The position numbers and the translations under genes were made by a program. Below the pieces are notes generated by a model. That model saw nothing but the letters and a program-made list of their open reading frames with translations, did no database searches and had not been told where the DNA came from. 64,000 nucleotides of DNA from Kordia aestuariivivens (GTDB taxonomy: Bacteria > Bacteroidota > Bacteroidia > Flavobacteriales > Flavobacteriaceae): assembly GCF_014397005.1 (NCBI RefSeq), contig NZ_JACGWS010000010.1, positions 124,001 to 188,000 of the forward strand, given 5' to 3'. Positions 1 through 9,289 of this stretch are shown here, in pieces. The number at the start of each line of letters is the position of its first letter. Positions within the stretch are counted from its first letter, which is position 1.

Positions 1-732
1 GCTCCAATCATTAAATAAAACGACACCAAAAATATAATCTTCTGCTTCTTCAATAGGAATTGGTTCTCCTAAATGATTTGCATCTGTGGTAATAAACGCC
101 ATTTCTAATTCAAAATCGACCCGTTTTGAAGGTCCAAATACTGGATTTTCAGCGCCAGCAGGCAATGTTTGTCCTTGTGGACGGTGAATTGGAATTCCTG
201 ATGGAATGATCGAAGAACTTCTTCCGTGATATCCTACAGGTACATGAAGCCAGTTTGGCATCAATGCGTTTTCTACGCCTCTAAACATCGTACCAACATT
301 GGTTGCATGTTCTATGCTTGAGTAAAAGTCTGTATAATCACCAATCTGAACTGGCAATTGCATTTCTATTTCGTCTAAAGTAAAAATGATCGTTTTTCTA
401 TGTTCAGCCTGATCACGTAAGCTTGCATTATTTTCATCAAAAATATCTCCAATACGGTTACGAACCAATCGCCATGTTTTCTTTCCATCTGAAATGAAAT
501 CATTTAAGCTATCTTGAAGAAAAATATCATCTGTTAAAGGAATTCCATCAAAATAACCTAATTGATGCAATGCGCCTAAATCAATGGCAAAGTCACCAAT
601 TCGTGTTCCAATGGTAATTACATCATCTCTAGTAAGGAAAACACCAAAGGGAATATTTTGTATAGGGAAATCACTATTTGCAGCTACAGTAAGCCACGTT
701 TTTCTGTTGGGATTATTGGTAGTATCTGGCAT
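1..732 (-). CDS. fahA: Fumarylacetoacetase, N-terminal part (cut by window edge)
   Basis: Last step of tyrosine/homogentisate catabolism: hydrolyses fumarylacetoacetate to fumarate and acetoacetate in the cytoplasm. The 244 visible codons start at the ATG at 732 and read MPDTTNNPNRKTWL, then carry the family signature MPNWLHVPVGYHGRS and SIIPSGIPIHRPQGQ, followed by a metal-site segment with FELEMAFITT. The C-terminal part, including the rest of the catalytic domain, lies outside the window. It is divergent from glyA across about 120 bp, so the two promoters must lie in that gap. The family call is secure. Confidence 0.95.
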   Translation of the reverse strand, partial: MPDTTNNPNRKTWLTVAANSDFPIQNIPFGVFLTRDDVITIGTRIGDFAIDLGALHQLGYFDGIPLTDDIFLQDSLNDFISDGKKTWRLVRNRIGDIFDENNASLRDQAEHRKTIIFTLDEIEMQLPVQIGDYTDFYSSIEHATNVGTMFRGVENALMPNWLHVPVGYHGRSSSIIPSGIPIHRPQGQTLPAGAENPVFGPSKRVDFELEMAFITTDANHLGEPIPIEEAEDYIFGVVLFNDWS

Positions 733-820
733 AGTTGTGTTGAATATTTATGATTTAATAAAAAATGTTATTTCTATTCAAATATATGAGTTTTCTATAT
801 GAGTTTTGAAATCTATATCA

Positions 821-828
821 TATTTTTG
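821..828 (+). promoter_or_regulatory. Possible -7 element for glyA
   Basis: TATTTTTG matches the Bacteroidota -7 consensus TAnnTTTG and lies 26 bp before the glyA ATG. No TTG is found at the usual 17-23 bp upstream spacing (the nearest ends 12 bp away), so this is a weak call. Confidence 0.3.
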
Positions 829-854
829 GATATTATTAACATAGACTCAAAATA

Positions 855-2129
855 ATGCAACGCGACGAACAAATTTTTGAATTAATTCAAGCCGAAAAAG
901 AACGACAAAAAGAAGGATTAGAGTTGATTGCTTCTGAGAATTTTACAAGCGAACAAGTTATGGAAGCTGTAGGTTCTGTATTAACCAATAAATATGCTGA
1001 AGGATATCCCGGAAAACGCTATTATGGCGGCTGTGAAGTGGTAGACGAAGTAGAAACTATTGCAATTGATAGAGCAAAAGCTTTGTTTGGTGCAGTATGG
1101 GCTAATGTACAACCCCACAGTGGAAGTCAGGCAAATACCGCTGTTTTTGCAGCATGTTTAAAACCAGGCGATAAAATCTTAGGATTCGATTTGTCACATG
1201 GTGGACATTTAACACACGGATCTCCTGTAAACTTTTCAGGAAAATTATACGATCCTGTTTTTTATGGTGTAGAAGAAGAAACGGGTGTGTTGAATTATGA
1301 TAAAATTCAAGAAATCGCAACCAAAGAACAACCAAAAATGATCATTGCAGGTGCTTCTGCATATTCAAGAGATATCGATTTTGAACGCTTTCGCGAGATT
1401 GCAGATAGTGTAAATGCACTATTATTGGCAGATATTTCACATCCAGCAGGATTGATTGCAAAAGGTGTTTTAAACGATCCAATTCCACATTGTCATATTG
1501 TGACCACAACAACACACAAAACTTTACGTGGACCGCGTGGAGGATTGATTATGATGGGAAAAAACTTTGACAATCCATTTGGATTAAAGTTAAAGAACGG
1601 AAAATTAAAAAAGATGTCTTCATTATTAGACAGCGCCGTTTTTCCAGGAAATCAAGGTGGACCATTAGAACATGTAATTGCCGGAAAAGCAATTGCTTTT
1701 GGTGAAGCGTTGACGGATGAGTTTATGCATTACATCTTACAAGTACAGAAAAACGCCAAAGCAATGGCAGCCGCATTTATGGCAAAAGGATACAATATTA
1801 TTTCTGGAGGAACGGACAATCACATGATGTTGATTGATCTTAGAAATAAAAATATCACTGGAAAAGATGCTGAAAATGCACTTGGAAAAGCGGATATTAC
1901 GGTAAATAAAAACATGGTACCTTTTGACGATAAAAGCCCGTTTGTAACTTCTGGAATTCGTGTTGGAACTGCAGCAGTAACTACAAGAGGTTTACTAGAA
2001 GGCGACATGGAGCTTATCGTAGAATATATTGATGAAGCGTTGATGAATTATGAAAATGATGAAAAATTAGATAACATTGCGTTTAAAGTAAATGTAATGA
2101 TGTCTGATAGACCTTTATTTAAAGTTTAA
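855..2129 (+). CDS. glyA: Serine hydroxymethyltransferase
   Basis: PLP enzyme that interconverts serine and glycine and charges tetrahydrofolate with one-carbon units. 424 residues, the normal bacterial length. The N-terminus has the family segment [19 protein letters not shown] and YPGKRYYGG; the PLP lysine is K222 in [14 protein letters not shown], preceded by the [11 protein letters not shown] segment with the PLP-binding Asp and His. The C-terminal [13 protein letters not shown] is also typical. It stands alone, divergent from fahA, and ends before a bidirectional terminator. No unusual features. Confidence 0.98.
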   Translation: MQRDEQIFELIQAEKERQKEGLELIASENFTSEQVMEAVGSVLTNKYAEGYPGKRYYGGCEVVDEVETIAIDRAKALFGAVWANVQPHSGSQANTAVFAACLKPGDKILGFDLSHGGHLTHGSPVNFSGKLYDPVFYGVEEETGVLNYDKIQEIATKEQPKMIIAGASAYSRDIDFERFREIADSVNALLLADISHPAGLIAKGVLNDPIPHCHIVTTTTHKTLRGPRGGLIMMGKNFDNPFGLKLKNGKLKKMSSLLDSAVFPGNQGGPLEHVIAGKAIAFGEALTDEFMHYILQVQKNAKAMAAAFMAKGYNIISGGTDNHMMLIDLRNKNITGKDAENALGKADITVNKNMVPFDDKSPFVTSGIRVGTAAVTTRGLLEGDMELIVEYIDEALMNYENDEKLDNIAFKVNVMMSDRPLFKV

Positions 2130-2280
2130 TGTCTAAAAGATAAAAGACCGCTACGCTATTAGATTATAGAATAAAGACTAAATAGTATTTAACTGAAAAG
2201 CAAAGCTTTTAATTTCCTATTTTTATTCTTGACAAAATAATGTGAAAGGTTTTATCGGACACTAAAAAAAGTTTACTACA

Positions 2281-2328
2281 AAAAAACAGCAATCGTATTA
2301 TCTCTAAGATAACGCGATTGCTATTTTT
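2281..2328. terminator. Bidirectional terminator between glyA and the 2367 gene
   Basis: Stem GCAATCG..TTATC / GATAA..CGATTGC (2289-2321) with a five-base loop, an A-run on the left and a T-run on the right. It sits between convergent genes and can serve both strands. Confidence 0.75.
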
Positions 2329-2366
2329 TATTCCGCTTGTTTTCTCTTAACAAGTATATTTAATTC

Positions 2367-2744
2367 TTATCCAAGAATGTGAATTCCTAAGAATCGTAGT
2401 ACAGTCATTATTAGCAATGCAACTCCAACAATTACTTTGAAAGGCATTAATTTTTTAGAAACTTTTACCAACGAATCACCAATAGTTGGAATTTGACTTA
2501 ATACATGCGTTAATAATAATAATCCAGCAGCGATTGCTAATGCATTGTATAATATATGATGAAAGCCTAATAAAAAGTAAATTCCTAATCCTAAGGAAGC
2601 ACCACCGATGGTTGTGGTAAATGGCATTAATTTTTTAGCAATGTTGTTAAAAAAATCACTTTCGCCATCAAGTCGATCTAAAGCTGTGATACCAAGTAAA
2701 ATACCAGCTAGGATATTCGCAATTTTATAAATAAGTACAATCAT
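2367..2744 (-). CDS. Small multi-pass membrane protein with internal duplication
   Basis: 125 residues, almost entirely hydrophobic, with about four membrane segments. Two halves look like copies of one unit: both contain a polar stretch ending in KKLMPF (about residues 37-42 and 97-102) followed by a membrane segment. No family recognised with confidence. It is the sole gene between a bidirectional terminator and the interrupted gene at 2876. Function unknown; a compact inner-membrane protein is all that can be claimed. Confidence 0.75.
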   Translation of the reverse strand: MIVLIYKIANILAGILLGITALDRLDGESDFFNNIAKKLMPFTTTIGGASLGLGIYFLLGFHHILYNALAIAAGLLLLTHVLSQIPTIGDSLVKVSKKLMPFKVIVGVALLIMTVLRFLGIHILG

Positions 2745-2875
2745 ATTCAGTTTTTTTGTGTTAAACTATTCTTTGTTTTATTGTGTACTTACAATATACG
2801 CATAAAAATTGCATGATCAAACAGTGTATTTCTTTTATGATTCTTTTCGGTATACTGTTGTCTTTTATAGACGTT

Positions 2876-3355
2876 TTACCGTTTAATTTTTTTCATGAAT
2901 TCACTCAGTTCTGTTTCTTTCTGAGTTCCAATTAGAAACTTTTTTCCGTTCAGTAATTCAATAGCGAGTCCTTTTGTTCCTTTTGTGTTGTAGACTGTTC
3001 CGTATTTTGTCCAAAGTCGAATTCCCCAACCGCCAACAAAACCATAATCTAATACTTCGGCACTTTTTATAGCTGTCCAATGAATGCGTTTTTTGACAAA
3101 AGGGAAGAAGTGCATTCGGATTTCATAGTTGTCAATTTCAGTTTTCAATCGTATTACGTAAAACATCGCAAGTACTACAAAAATAAGTACTGCAAGAATA
3201 ATCAATCCAACATTAGACATTGGTTTGTCTCCAAATTGTTCGCCAAGAAATAATTGTTTGTAGATTCCGTAAATAGGCAATATTCCAATTCCGATGAGAA
3301 GTACCCAAAGCCACCATTGTGTGAATTATTGTTCTTCTTTGAATTGGATATTCAT
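2876..3355 (-). pseudogene. Membrane-anchored PH-like protein gene with in-frame TAA at codon 10
   Basis: Reading from the ATG at 3355 gives MNIQFKEEQ, then TAA (3328-3326), then continues in the same frame with FTQWWLWVLLIGIGILPIYGIYKQ and 134 more residues. The continuous sense after the stop points to a single substitution of a sense codon. The remainder has two hydrophobic segments followed by a beta-rich domain (about YEIRMHFFPFVKKRIHW to the end) that resembles bacterial PH-like domains of small Flavobacteria proteins. Expression could only restart at a non-ATG codon such as TTG at 3280, which would remove the first membrane segment. A sequencing error is the main alternative. Confidence 0.65.
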
Positions 3356-3533
3356 GAGGTATGTTTTTAGGATCAACTAATTTGTAATAAATAATGGGAG
3401 TTCTGAATACGTTTTTTGAGCTAGAATTACGTCAAATCGAGTGAAATTCTGGAAGAATTTTGTACCGAGATTAAGTGATTCTATTATGTCGAACTCACAT
3501 TAAATAGCTAGTTCTGTTGTTGTGAAACATTTT

Positions 3534-4070
3534 TTATTGCCAAGCAAGTTTTTGCTGATTCAGAATAACTTTAGTCAATTTCAATTTTTTATCGCCATTT
3601 TTTAATTCCACTAAACGATATTCAGATTCAGTATGAAACTTAGATTGAAAAGCACGGCTTCCATCAAAAGTTAATTCGTACAGATCATTTTCTTTGGCTT
3701 TCCATGTCCCTTTTTTAATTGACAGCACTCCATTTCCACAACCATAGGATTTTGTTAAATCTTTAAAAATGATTTCTCCATTTTCTTTAAATTCAAAAGT
3801 ATATTGTACATACTTGTCTTTTGGTTTTTTGAGCTTAAGTGTAAATCCACTTTTTAAATAGGTATAAAAATTATCGACATAATAGTTGCCAACTATTTTA
3901 TTAAGATCGGATTTTTTTGGTGCATCAAAGAGTGAAGTATCAAAATTGAGATTGTCAGATCTCAATTCCGCAATTTTAGTGTAACTAGCGTCAATTTGCT
4001 TTTGTTCTTGGTTACAAGCATAACACAAAACAAAAGTTAAAATCAATACTATTTTAGTATATTTTTTCAT
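3534..4070 (-). CDS. Lipoprotein of unknown function
   Basis: 178 residues with a lipoprotein signal: basic MKKYTK, hydrophobic stretch, lipobox CYAC with the acylated cysteine near residue 19. The mature part is polar with beta-strand-like segments (YVQYTFEFKENGEIIFKDL) and ends in LNQQKLAWQ, which recalls small lipocalin-like extracytoplasmic proteins, but I do not recognise a family. Its start is 2 bp after the stop of the upstream beta-helix lipoprotein (4073-5632), so the two are almost certainly co-transcribed and may act together at the cell envelope. Confidence 0.8.
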   Translation of the reverse strand: MKKYTKIVLILTFVLCYACNQEQKQIDASYTKIAELRSDNLNFDTSLFDAPKKSDLNKIVGNYYVDNFYTYLKSGFTLKLKKPKDKYVQYTFEFKENGEIIFKDLTKSYGCGNGVLSIKKGTWKAKENDLYELTFDGSRAFQSKFHTESEYRLVELKNGDKKLKLTKVILNQQKLAWQ

Positions 4071-4072
4071 GA

Positions 4073-5632
4073 TTAATCATCAAACGTAATATGATTGTAC
4101 GCACCAACATCTGAAGGATTTGTTCGTGGAACACCTAAAATATCTGACTGAATTATGAATGGCATTGCAGGTGTATTTCCAATTCCATTTGCGCCAGAAT
4201 CTGCACCAATTATGAATTCATTTTTCGCTGTGTCTTTAAAGTCAAACACATCTGAATTTAATATTTTTGTTGTTTCATCAAAAATTAAATCGTTCGAGAA
4301 ATTATATAAATCATTATTATTAAATCTATTATTGAAATCATTAAACTTGATCAAGCAGTTTGTAAAGTTGTAATTTAATTCGGCTCCATTATTTTTATCT
4401 AGAAATAATTCAATACCGTTTGTTCCATCAATAATACAGTTTGAAAAATTAGCTTGTACCAAGTCTGCAGTGAAAACTGTTCCATTTCCAATATCTAAAA
4501 AGTTATCCAATAAAACGGTTGGAAATACTCTAAAACTATTCGTCCAATAGTTGGCAAATGTACAATGTCTAAACGTGTATCGTCCGCCTAAGTTAAGATA
4601 TAATGACGCTTGTCCAGCACTTCCAATAACGGTATTGTTGGCTTCTATATGTCCTGTACGCGCTAGTAACCCGACAGATGAACTGTTGTATATTTTTGAA
4701 TTGTTTAGTGTTAAAGTTGGATTTGCGGTGCCATCACTATTTTCTGTTAAGATTCCCACAGAAGCATTTTTAATGGTTGCGTAATTGATGTTGTTATTTG
4801 TACTTCCATCTGTCAACCAAATTGTTCCCCATTGTCCTGGAACATCCGCAAAACCAGGTTCTAAACGATCGCCTTCAAAGATAACTTCACCTTCAAGTAC
4901 TTCCGTTGTACTCAATACGCCATTGACTTGCAATGAACCTAAGTTACCGACAATTAAGCCAGAATCTGCATGAAAATGCACTCTTGCGCCAGCTTCTATA
5001 TTTAAAACTTTATTTTGACCAACAGCTGCGTATCCGTATACAACATACGGTTTTTCGTTTGTCCAATTGAGTTCTGTATCTTCCAAAAAGAAACCTTCTA
5101 CACGTGATTCATTGCCTTCGTCATCTACGCCAAGGAGTAATGTTTCAATAGTACCATCATTAAATTGTTGTGGAAATAAGAAAACGGCATCTTGTACTAA
5201 CGTGACCAATTCTACTTTTTGTTCGTTGCCTCCGGTGTCAAATTCAATTGCGTCTGTATATAAAAATTGATCACCACCTGTAAAATCGTTGATGTCAATC
5301 GTGCTTTCTACAAAAACAAACATACTATCGTTTGCTAATAATTCAATGTCTTGAAATATTTTTCCAGCAATTCCATCTACATTTAAACGATATTTAGAAC
5401 TTTCGCCTTCGCCCAATTGAATCGTAGGAATGCGAATATCGTCATCAGTTCGGTTATACACTTTTAAGTTGTACGTGCTTGAACCAATGTTGGTAAAAAT
5501 AGTATCAAGATATACGGTATCTTTTGAAAATTGGAGTTGTCCGGAGCTAGGAACCGTAACAAAATCTTTACGACATGAACTCCAAAGTATTGCAATTGCA
5601 AAAATTAAAAAAGCATATAAAAATTTCTTCAT
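4073..5632 (-). CDS. Right-handed parallel beta-helix lipoprotein
   Basis: 519 residues. Signal peptide with lipobox LWSSC (Cys near residue 20) predicts lipidation and outer-membrane attachment. The N-terminal third is a beta-sandwich-like region (VYLDTIFTNIGSSTYNLKVYN); the middle carries periodic strands and Asn ladders (NNINYATIKNASVGIL, NPTLTLNNSKIYNSSSVGLL, NTVIGSAGQASLYLN) characteristic of right-handed beta-helix proteins, which often bind or cleave polysaccharide. No catalytic residues can be assigned. The C-terminus GVPRTNPSDVGAYNHITF is a common ending of such Bacteroidota proteins. Encoded just upstream of the small lipoprotein at 3534. Confidence 0.8.
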   Translation of the reverse strand: MKKFLYAFLIFAIAILWSSCRKDFVTVPSSGQLQFSKDTVYLDTIFTNIGSSTYNLKVYNRTDDDIRIPTIQLGEGESSKYRLNVDGIAGKIFQDIELLANDSMFVFVESTIDINDFTGGDQFLYTDAIEFDTGGNEQKVELVTLVQDAVFLFPQQFNDGTIETLLLGVDDEGNESRVEGFFLEDTELNWTNEKPYVVYGYAAVGQNKVLNIEAGARVHFHADSGLIVGNLGSLQVNGVLSTTEVLEGEVIFEGDRLEPGFADVPGQWGTIWLTDGSTNNNINYATIKNASVGILTENSDGTANPTLTLNNSKIYNSSSVGLLARTGHIEANNTVIGSAGQASLYLNLGGRYTFRHCTFANYWTNSFRVFPTVLLDNFLDIGNGTVFTADLVQANFSNCIIDGTNGIELFLDKNNGAELNYNFTNCLIKFNDFNNRFNNNDLYNFSNDLIFDETTKILNSDVFDFKDTAKNEFIIGADSGANGIGNTPAMPFIIQSDILGVPRTNPSDVGAYNHITFDD

Positions 5633-5645
5633 TGTGATAGTTTAA

Positions 5646-6126
5646 ATAGACACATATCGTTTTCAGATACATGTAGGTGTAAAAATATAACTTTTTGAAG
5701 TTCTTATTATTGTTTTAGCGGTTTAATTTTTCATGATTTAGTGACTCAATTCACGATAAAGAACGTACTAAAAGCTAAAAATGCGCACAATTTTTTGAAT
5801 TATCTAAACGTTAATGATAGCTTAATTAACAGTTGTGAATCAATTAAAAGTGCTAATATGCATGTAAGAATAAAATTTTTTTAAAGATTTTTATTTTTCT
5901 TGGGTAACATCCTTGAAGAATTGAAACTTTATAATATATCATGTGCATCATGGTATAAATTTTGATGTAAACACAACAATGAATTATCAAGTCTTAGGTA
6001 CATAATAAAGTGGAATAATGCCATGAAAAACAGCCTAACATTTAAGTAAACCACTGAAGTGATCTTTTGTATATTAAAAGTAAACTTCGCCTAGCAATGG
6101 AAATCATTGCAGGACTTGATTATATT
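5646..6126. other. Long AT-rich intergenic stretch without a supported gene
   Basis: Nearly 500 bp with no ORF that has composition or start context worth calling. It contains a small perfect stem GCAATG-GAAAT-CATTGC at 6094-6110. It presumably holds the promoter of the minus-strand lipoprotein pair ending at 5632. Confidence 0.5.
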
Positions 6127-6156
6127 GAAACTCCTTTTATTCGTAGAAGGAGTTTC
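6127..6156. terminator. Hairpin downstream of the triple-paralogue operon
   Basis: Perfect 10-bp stem GAAACTCCTT / AAGGAGTTTC with a 10-base loop, 8 bp past the last stop of the minus-strand operon. There is no T-run on the minus strand, so it may be a weak terminator or an mRNA 3' end protector. Confidence 0.5.
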
Positions 6157-6163
6157 TTAGTAT

Positions 6164-7033
6164 TTAATTATTCTCAAGGTTCTGTTTCTGGGCTTTTTTA
6201 GCTTTGCGTTTCGCTCTTTCGGCACGCTTTCTTTCGCGCTTTTCTCTCCATTTTTTCTTTTGAAACTCGAAATAATTCTTTGTGCGTTCCTCTTTTTCTT
6301 TGATTTCCTCTTTGGACATTGGTTTTTTGTAATAATCTTCGGAATAACAGCTTACAGCTACACCAACAGCACCGCCAAGTACAATGACCTCACTTAAGCT
6401 TCCATCACTGAGAAGTATGATATTATAAGTATATTTATTAACATGAACTTTAATTTCTTTACTTTCAAAACCTTCATAACTGATAACTAGGATCTGTCCG
6501 AGATTTGCTTTGATACTAAAGTTACCATCAAAATCGGTCGTTTTCCCTATATCTGTGCCTTTTATGACTATCGATGCGCCCTGAAGTGGTAAGCCACTAT
6601 CATCTGTAACGGTTCCATTCACAGTTGAAATTTGATTTACTGTTTTCCCTTGTCTTTGTAATGAACTAATATTTAAAGATGTAAAAGTTGAAGTATTGGT
6701 TTGTTCCGTTTTTGGAATATTTTGATTTCCTTTTTTAACTTCTTGCGAAAATAAAGCCATTGGAAATAGGAGTGAAGCCGCATACGAAAGCCAGTGATTT
6801 CGTTTTTTTCGGTCCACAATTAATTTACGATCCAATTGAGAAGCATGAAATCGTCCGCAAAGATTTGTATTTGCAACCGCATATTTTACAATTTCTTCAT
6901 CGCTTTTGGCTGAAAAATCAATCACTTCTTTTGTGCAAACACCACAGAATTTTCCTTTTTCTGTTGGAGTCATGTTGTTCCAATCTTCATGACACGGTTC
7001 TGGAATGCTTACTTTTATTTCAGGATATTTCAT
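6164..7033 (-). CDS. Cys-rich / TM / carboxypeptidase-D-like regulatory domain protein, copy 3
   Basis: 289 residues. N-terminal module (about 1-70) with conserved cysteines in EPCHEDWNNMTPTEKGKFCG, CGVCTKEVIDF and LCGRFH, reminiscent of a small metal-binding fold. A membrane segment SYAASLLFPMALF follows, then a CarboxypepD-regulatory-like beta domain (VNGTVTDDSGLPLQGASIVI, DFDGNFSIKA, VISYEGFESKEI), then a strongly basic helical tail (REKRERKRAERAKRK). I chose the ATG at 7033 because it gives MKYPEIKVSIPEP, matching the two paralogues; an ATG two codons earlier (7039) is also possible. Last gene of a three-gene tandem array. Function unknown. Confidence 0.8.
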   Translation of the reverse strand: MKYPEIKVSIPEPCHEDWNNMTPTEKGKFCGVCTKEVIDFSAKSDEEIVKYAVANTNLCGRFHASQLDRKLIVDRKKRNHWLSYAASLLFPMALFSQEVKKGNQNIPKTEQTNTSTFTSLNISSLQRQGKTVNQISTVNGTVTDDSGLPLQGASIVIKGTDIGKTTDFDGNFSIKANLGQILVISYEGFESKEIKVHVNKYTYNIILLSDGSLSEVIVLGGAVGVAVSCYSEDYYKKPMSKEEIKEKEERTKNYFEFQKKKWREKRERKRAERAKRKAKKAQKQNLENN

Positions 7034-7042
7034 GCGCATGTT

Positions 7043-7936
7043 TTACTTTTTAGAATCGTCTTTCTTTTCAGCTTTGCGTCTCGCTCTTTCGGCACGTTTT
7101 CTTTCTCGTTTTTCTCTCCACTTTTTCTTTTGAAGTGTAAAATATTTTTTAGTACGCTCATCACGTTCTTTGATTTCTTCTTCGGTCATTGGTTTTGGAT
7201 AAGAAGTTGTATCATACTTACTTACATATCCGTATTCATCTGCTCCTTCAGGTTCCGAAAAACAAACCATTCCAACCATCATTCCTATTGTATCATCATA
7301 CTCAAGCAATGCATTGTATTCACGTCTATTTTCGTTTATTTTGATTTCTTTACTTGCAAACCCAACATAACTAATCACTAAAATGTCTCCTGCTTTTACA
7401 TCGAGTTGGTATTTTCCATCAAAATCAGTTGTTTTTCCTATGCCAGTGCCTTTTATCAATACAGTTGCGCCAGGTAATGGAAGTCCTGCATCGTCTGTCA
7501 CAATTACGGTTACGGTAAATCTTTCATTTTGAAGTGTAGTGTTTGTTGTTCCTTTTCTTTGAAGTGAACTTATATGTAATGATTTAAAGTTTGAAATATC
7601 AATTGTCTCAATTTTGGAAACTTTTCCAGTTTTTTGTGGTTTTTCTTGAGAGAATAAAGCCATCGGTAATAGAAAAGAAGCTGCATACGACAACCAATGA
7701 TTTCTTTTTTTTCGATCAGCAATCAGTTTTCTATCTAATTGAGAAACATGAAAACGTCCGCAAATATTTCTATGATTTGAAAAGTATGTTATAATTTCTT
7801 CATCGCTATCAGCTGCAAAATCAACAACTTCTTTTGTACAAACACCACAAAACTTACCTTTTTCTGTTGGAGTCATGTTGTTCCAATTTTCATGACACGG
7901 TTTTGGGATGCTTACTTTTAGTTCAGGATCTTTCAT
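7043..7936 (-). CDS. Cys-rich / TM / carboxypeptidase-D-like regulatory domain protein, copy 2
   Basis: 297 residues, same architecture as its neighbours: Cys module (KPCHENWNNM, FCGVCTKEVVDF, ICGRFHVSQLDRKL), membrane segment SYAASFLLPMALFSQ, regulatory-like domain (VIVTDDAGLPLPGATVLIKG, DFDGKYQLDV, ISYVGFASKEI) and a basic tail (REKRERKRAERARRKAEKK). It differs from copy 3 mainly in a longer acidic insert before the tail (FSEPEGADEYGYVSKYDTT). Spacing to the genes on both sides is about 10 bp, so it sits in the middle of an operon made by tandem duplication. Confidence 0.85.
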   Translation of the reverse strand: MKDPELKVSIPKPCHENWNNMTPTEKGKFCGVCTKEVVDFAADSDEEIITYFSNHRNICGRFHVSQLDRKLIADRKKRNHWLSYAASFLLPMALFSQEKPQKTGKVSKIETIDISNFKSLHISSLQRKGTTNTTLQNERFTVTVIVTDDAGLPLPGATVLIKGTGIGKTTDFDGKYQLDVKAGDILVISYVGFASKEIKINENRREYNALLEYDDTIGMMVGMVCFSEPEGADEYGYVSKYDTTSYPKPMTEEEIKERDERTKKYFTLQKKKWREKRERKRAERARRKAEKKDDSKK

Positions 7937-7947
7937 AAGAATGGTTT

Positions 7948-8793
7948 TTACTTTTTAGAATTGTCTTTTTTTGCTTTCCTTTCAGCTCTTCTTTTTTCAC
8001 GTTCTGCACGTCTTCTTTCGCGTTTTTCTTTTCTAGCTTTCTTTTTATCTACTTTAACATCATTTGCATTTACTGGAACTGCCAAACCTGCAACACCAGA
8101 TAAGTTTCTATATACACTATATCCAGTTATAGCGACTAATTCTAATGAATCACCAGGTTTTAGTTCAATTTTATAGGGAGTCTCCGTTGTAACTGCTTTT
8201 ATTTCAAAAGTTTCGTAACCTGTATAACTTATCATTAATACATCGTTGCGTTTTACTTTCGTATTGAAGTTTCCATCAAAATCGGAGAATGCTTTTGTTT
8301 CCGTTCCTTTTATTTGAATAGTTGCGCCAGGTAATGGTAATCCAGTATCATCTGTAACGGTTCCAGTTACAACAATAGAATCATTTTGAATCACGGTTGC
8401 AATTTTTCCTCGTTGGTGCAAAGAACCAATATTCAAAGATTTAAAATCTTTATTATCGGTTTGTTCTGTTTTGGGAGTTTTTGAAGCTACTTTTTTTGCT
8501 TCTTGCGAAAATAAAGTCATCGGCAACAATAACGAAGCTGCATACGACAACCAATAATTTCGTTTTTTTCGATCTACAATTAATTTGCGATCCAATTGTG
8601 AAGTATGAAAACGTCCGCAAACATTCATGTTTTTTTGAAAGTGCTTTACAATAGTCTCATCACTCTCAGCTGTGAAATCGATCACTTCTTTCGTGCAAAC
8701 ACCACAAAATTTACCTTTTTCTGTTGTTGTCATTTGGTTCCAATCTTCATGACACGGTTCGGGAATGCTTACTTTTATTTCTTGATATTTCAT
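7948..8793 (-). CDS. Cys-rich / TM / carboxypeptidase-D-like regulatory domain protein, copy 1
   Basis: 281 residues when started at the ATG at 8793 (MKYQEIKVSIPEP), the start that aligns with both paralogues; a longer frame to 8835 would add an implausible leader. It has the Cys module (EPCHEDWNQM, FCGVCTKEVIDF, VCGRFHTSQ), a membrane segment, a regulatory-like domain (VTGTVTDDTGLPLPGATIQ, DFDGNFNTKV, ISYTGYETFEI) and the most basic tail of the three (KKARKEKRERRRAEREKRR). First gene of the operon. The Asp-Phe-Asp-Gly and Pro-Leu-Pro-Gly-Ala motifs are those of the domain that precedes SusC plugs, but no barrel is attached. Confidence 0.85.
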   Translation of the reverse strand: MKYQEIKVSIPEPCHEDWNQMTTTEKGKFCGVCTKEVIDFTAESDETIVKHFQKNMNVCGRFHTSQLDRKLIVDRKKRNYWLSYAASLLLPMTLFSQEAKKVASKTPKTEQTDNKDFKSLNIGSLHQRGKIATVIQNDSIVVTGTVTDDTGLPLPGATIQIKGTETKAFSDFDGNFNTKVKRNDVLMISYTGYETFEIKAVTTETPYKIELKPGDSLELVAITGYSVYRNLSGVAGLAVPVNANDVKVDKKKARKEKRERRRAEREKRRAERKAKKDNSKK

Positions 8794-8895
8794 GGTTTTA
8801 GCTTTAAGTAGTATCAAATAAAAGGCAAAATTCATCTTGAAGAAACTAGCAATGAGTAAACAGGTGTTTTTAATGAGTAAACATACTAAAGCACA

Positions 8896-8933
8896 AAAAA
8901 CTCCTTTACTTCAATACAGAAATAAAGGAGTTT
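8896..8933 (-). terminator. Terminator after the 8954 gene
   Basis: Stem AAACTCCTTTA / TAAAGGAGTTT (8898-8933) followed on the minus strand by a T-run. It separates the small gene at 8954-9235 from the paralogue operon that follows, which therefore needs its own promoter within about 100 bp. Confidence 0.75.
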
Positions 8934-8953
8934 GATAAAATTCACAAATAAGT

Positions 8954-9235
8954 CTAAACGATTTCGCTTACGATAAAGTTAAAGCCACTTGCAACAGGCG
9001 TTTCTGTTCCGCTTACATTTTGAAATACTTGCATGGTAAATCCTCCTGAATACGAATACAACATGTACGTTAATCCAAGTGCTTGTAATGTAGGAGATAC
9101 AACCACAGATGGGTTTGTTACATTATTATTATAAGAAATCGTAAATTTCTTTTGATTGGAATCGTACTGACATGAAAAATTGTTGTTGCTCGTAATTTGA
9201 CCACTCGAAGTGACCGTTCCGCAATAAGTTGACAT
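8954..9235 (-). CDS. Small beta-rich protein of unknown function
   Basis: 93 residues, no signal peptide, no basic or acidic patches; rich in Ser, Thr, Asn and Val with alternating strand-like segments (KFTISYNNNVTNPSVVV, TYMLYSYSGGFTMQVF). Two cysteines (C5, C22). No family recognised. It is a single-gene unit: own terminator at 8896-8933, and upstream it faces the 9467 operon across a 231-bp gap with a palindrome, so the two may share control. Confidence 0.7.
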   Translation of the reverse strand: MSTYCGTVTSSGQITSNNNFSCQYDSNQKKFTISYNNNVTNPSVVVSPTLQALGLTYMLYSYSGGFTMQVFQNVSGTETPVASGFNFIVSEIV

Positions 9236-9289
9236 AATTTTAAGGTTTTAAATGATTAATAATATGTTAGTTTTCATATCAAATATTTC

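Noticed and set aside
584-802. 72-codon plus-strand ORF over the start of fahA
   Set aside because: It is antisense to the conserved fumarylacetoacetase frame.
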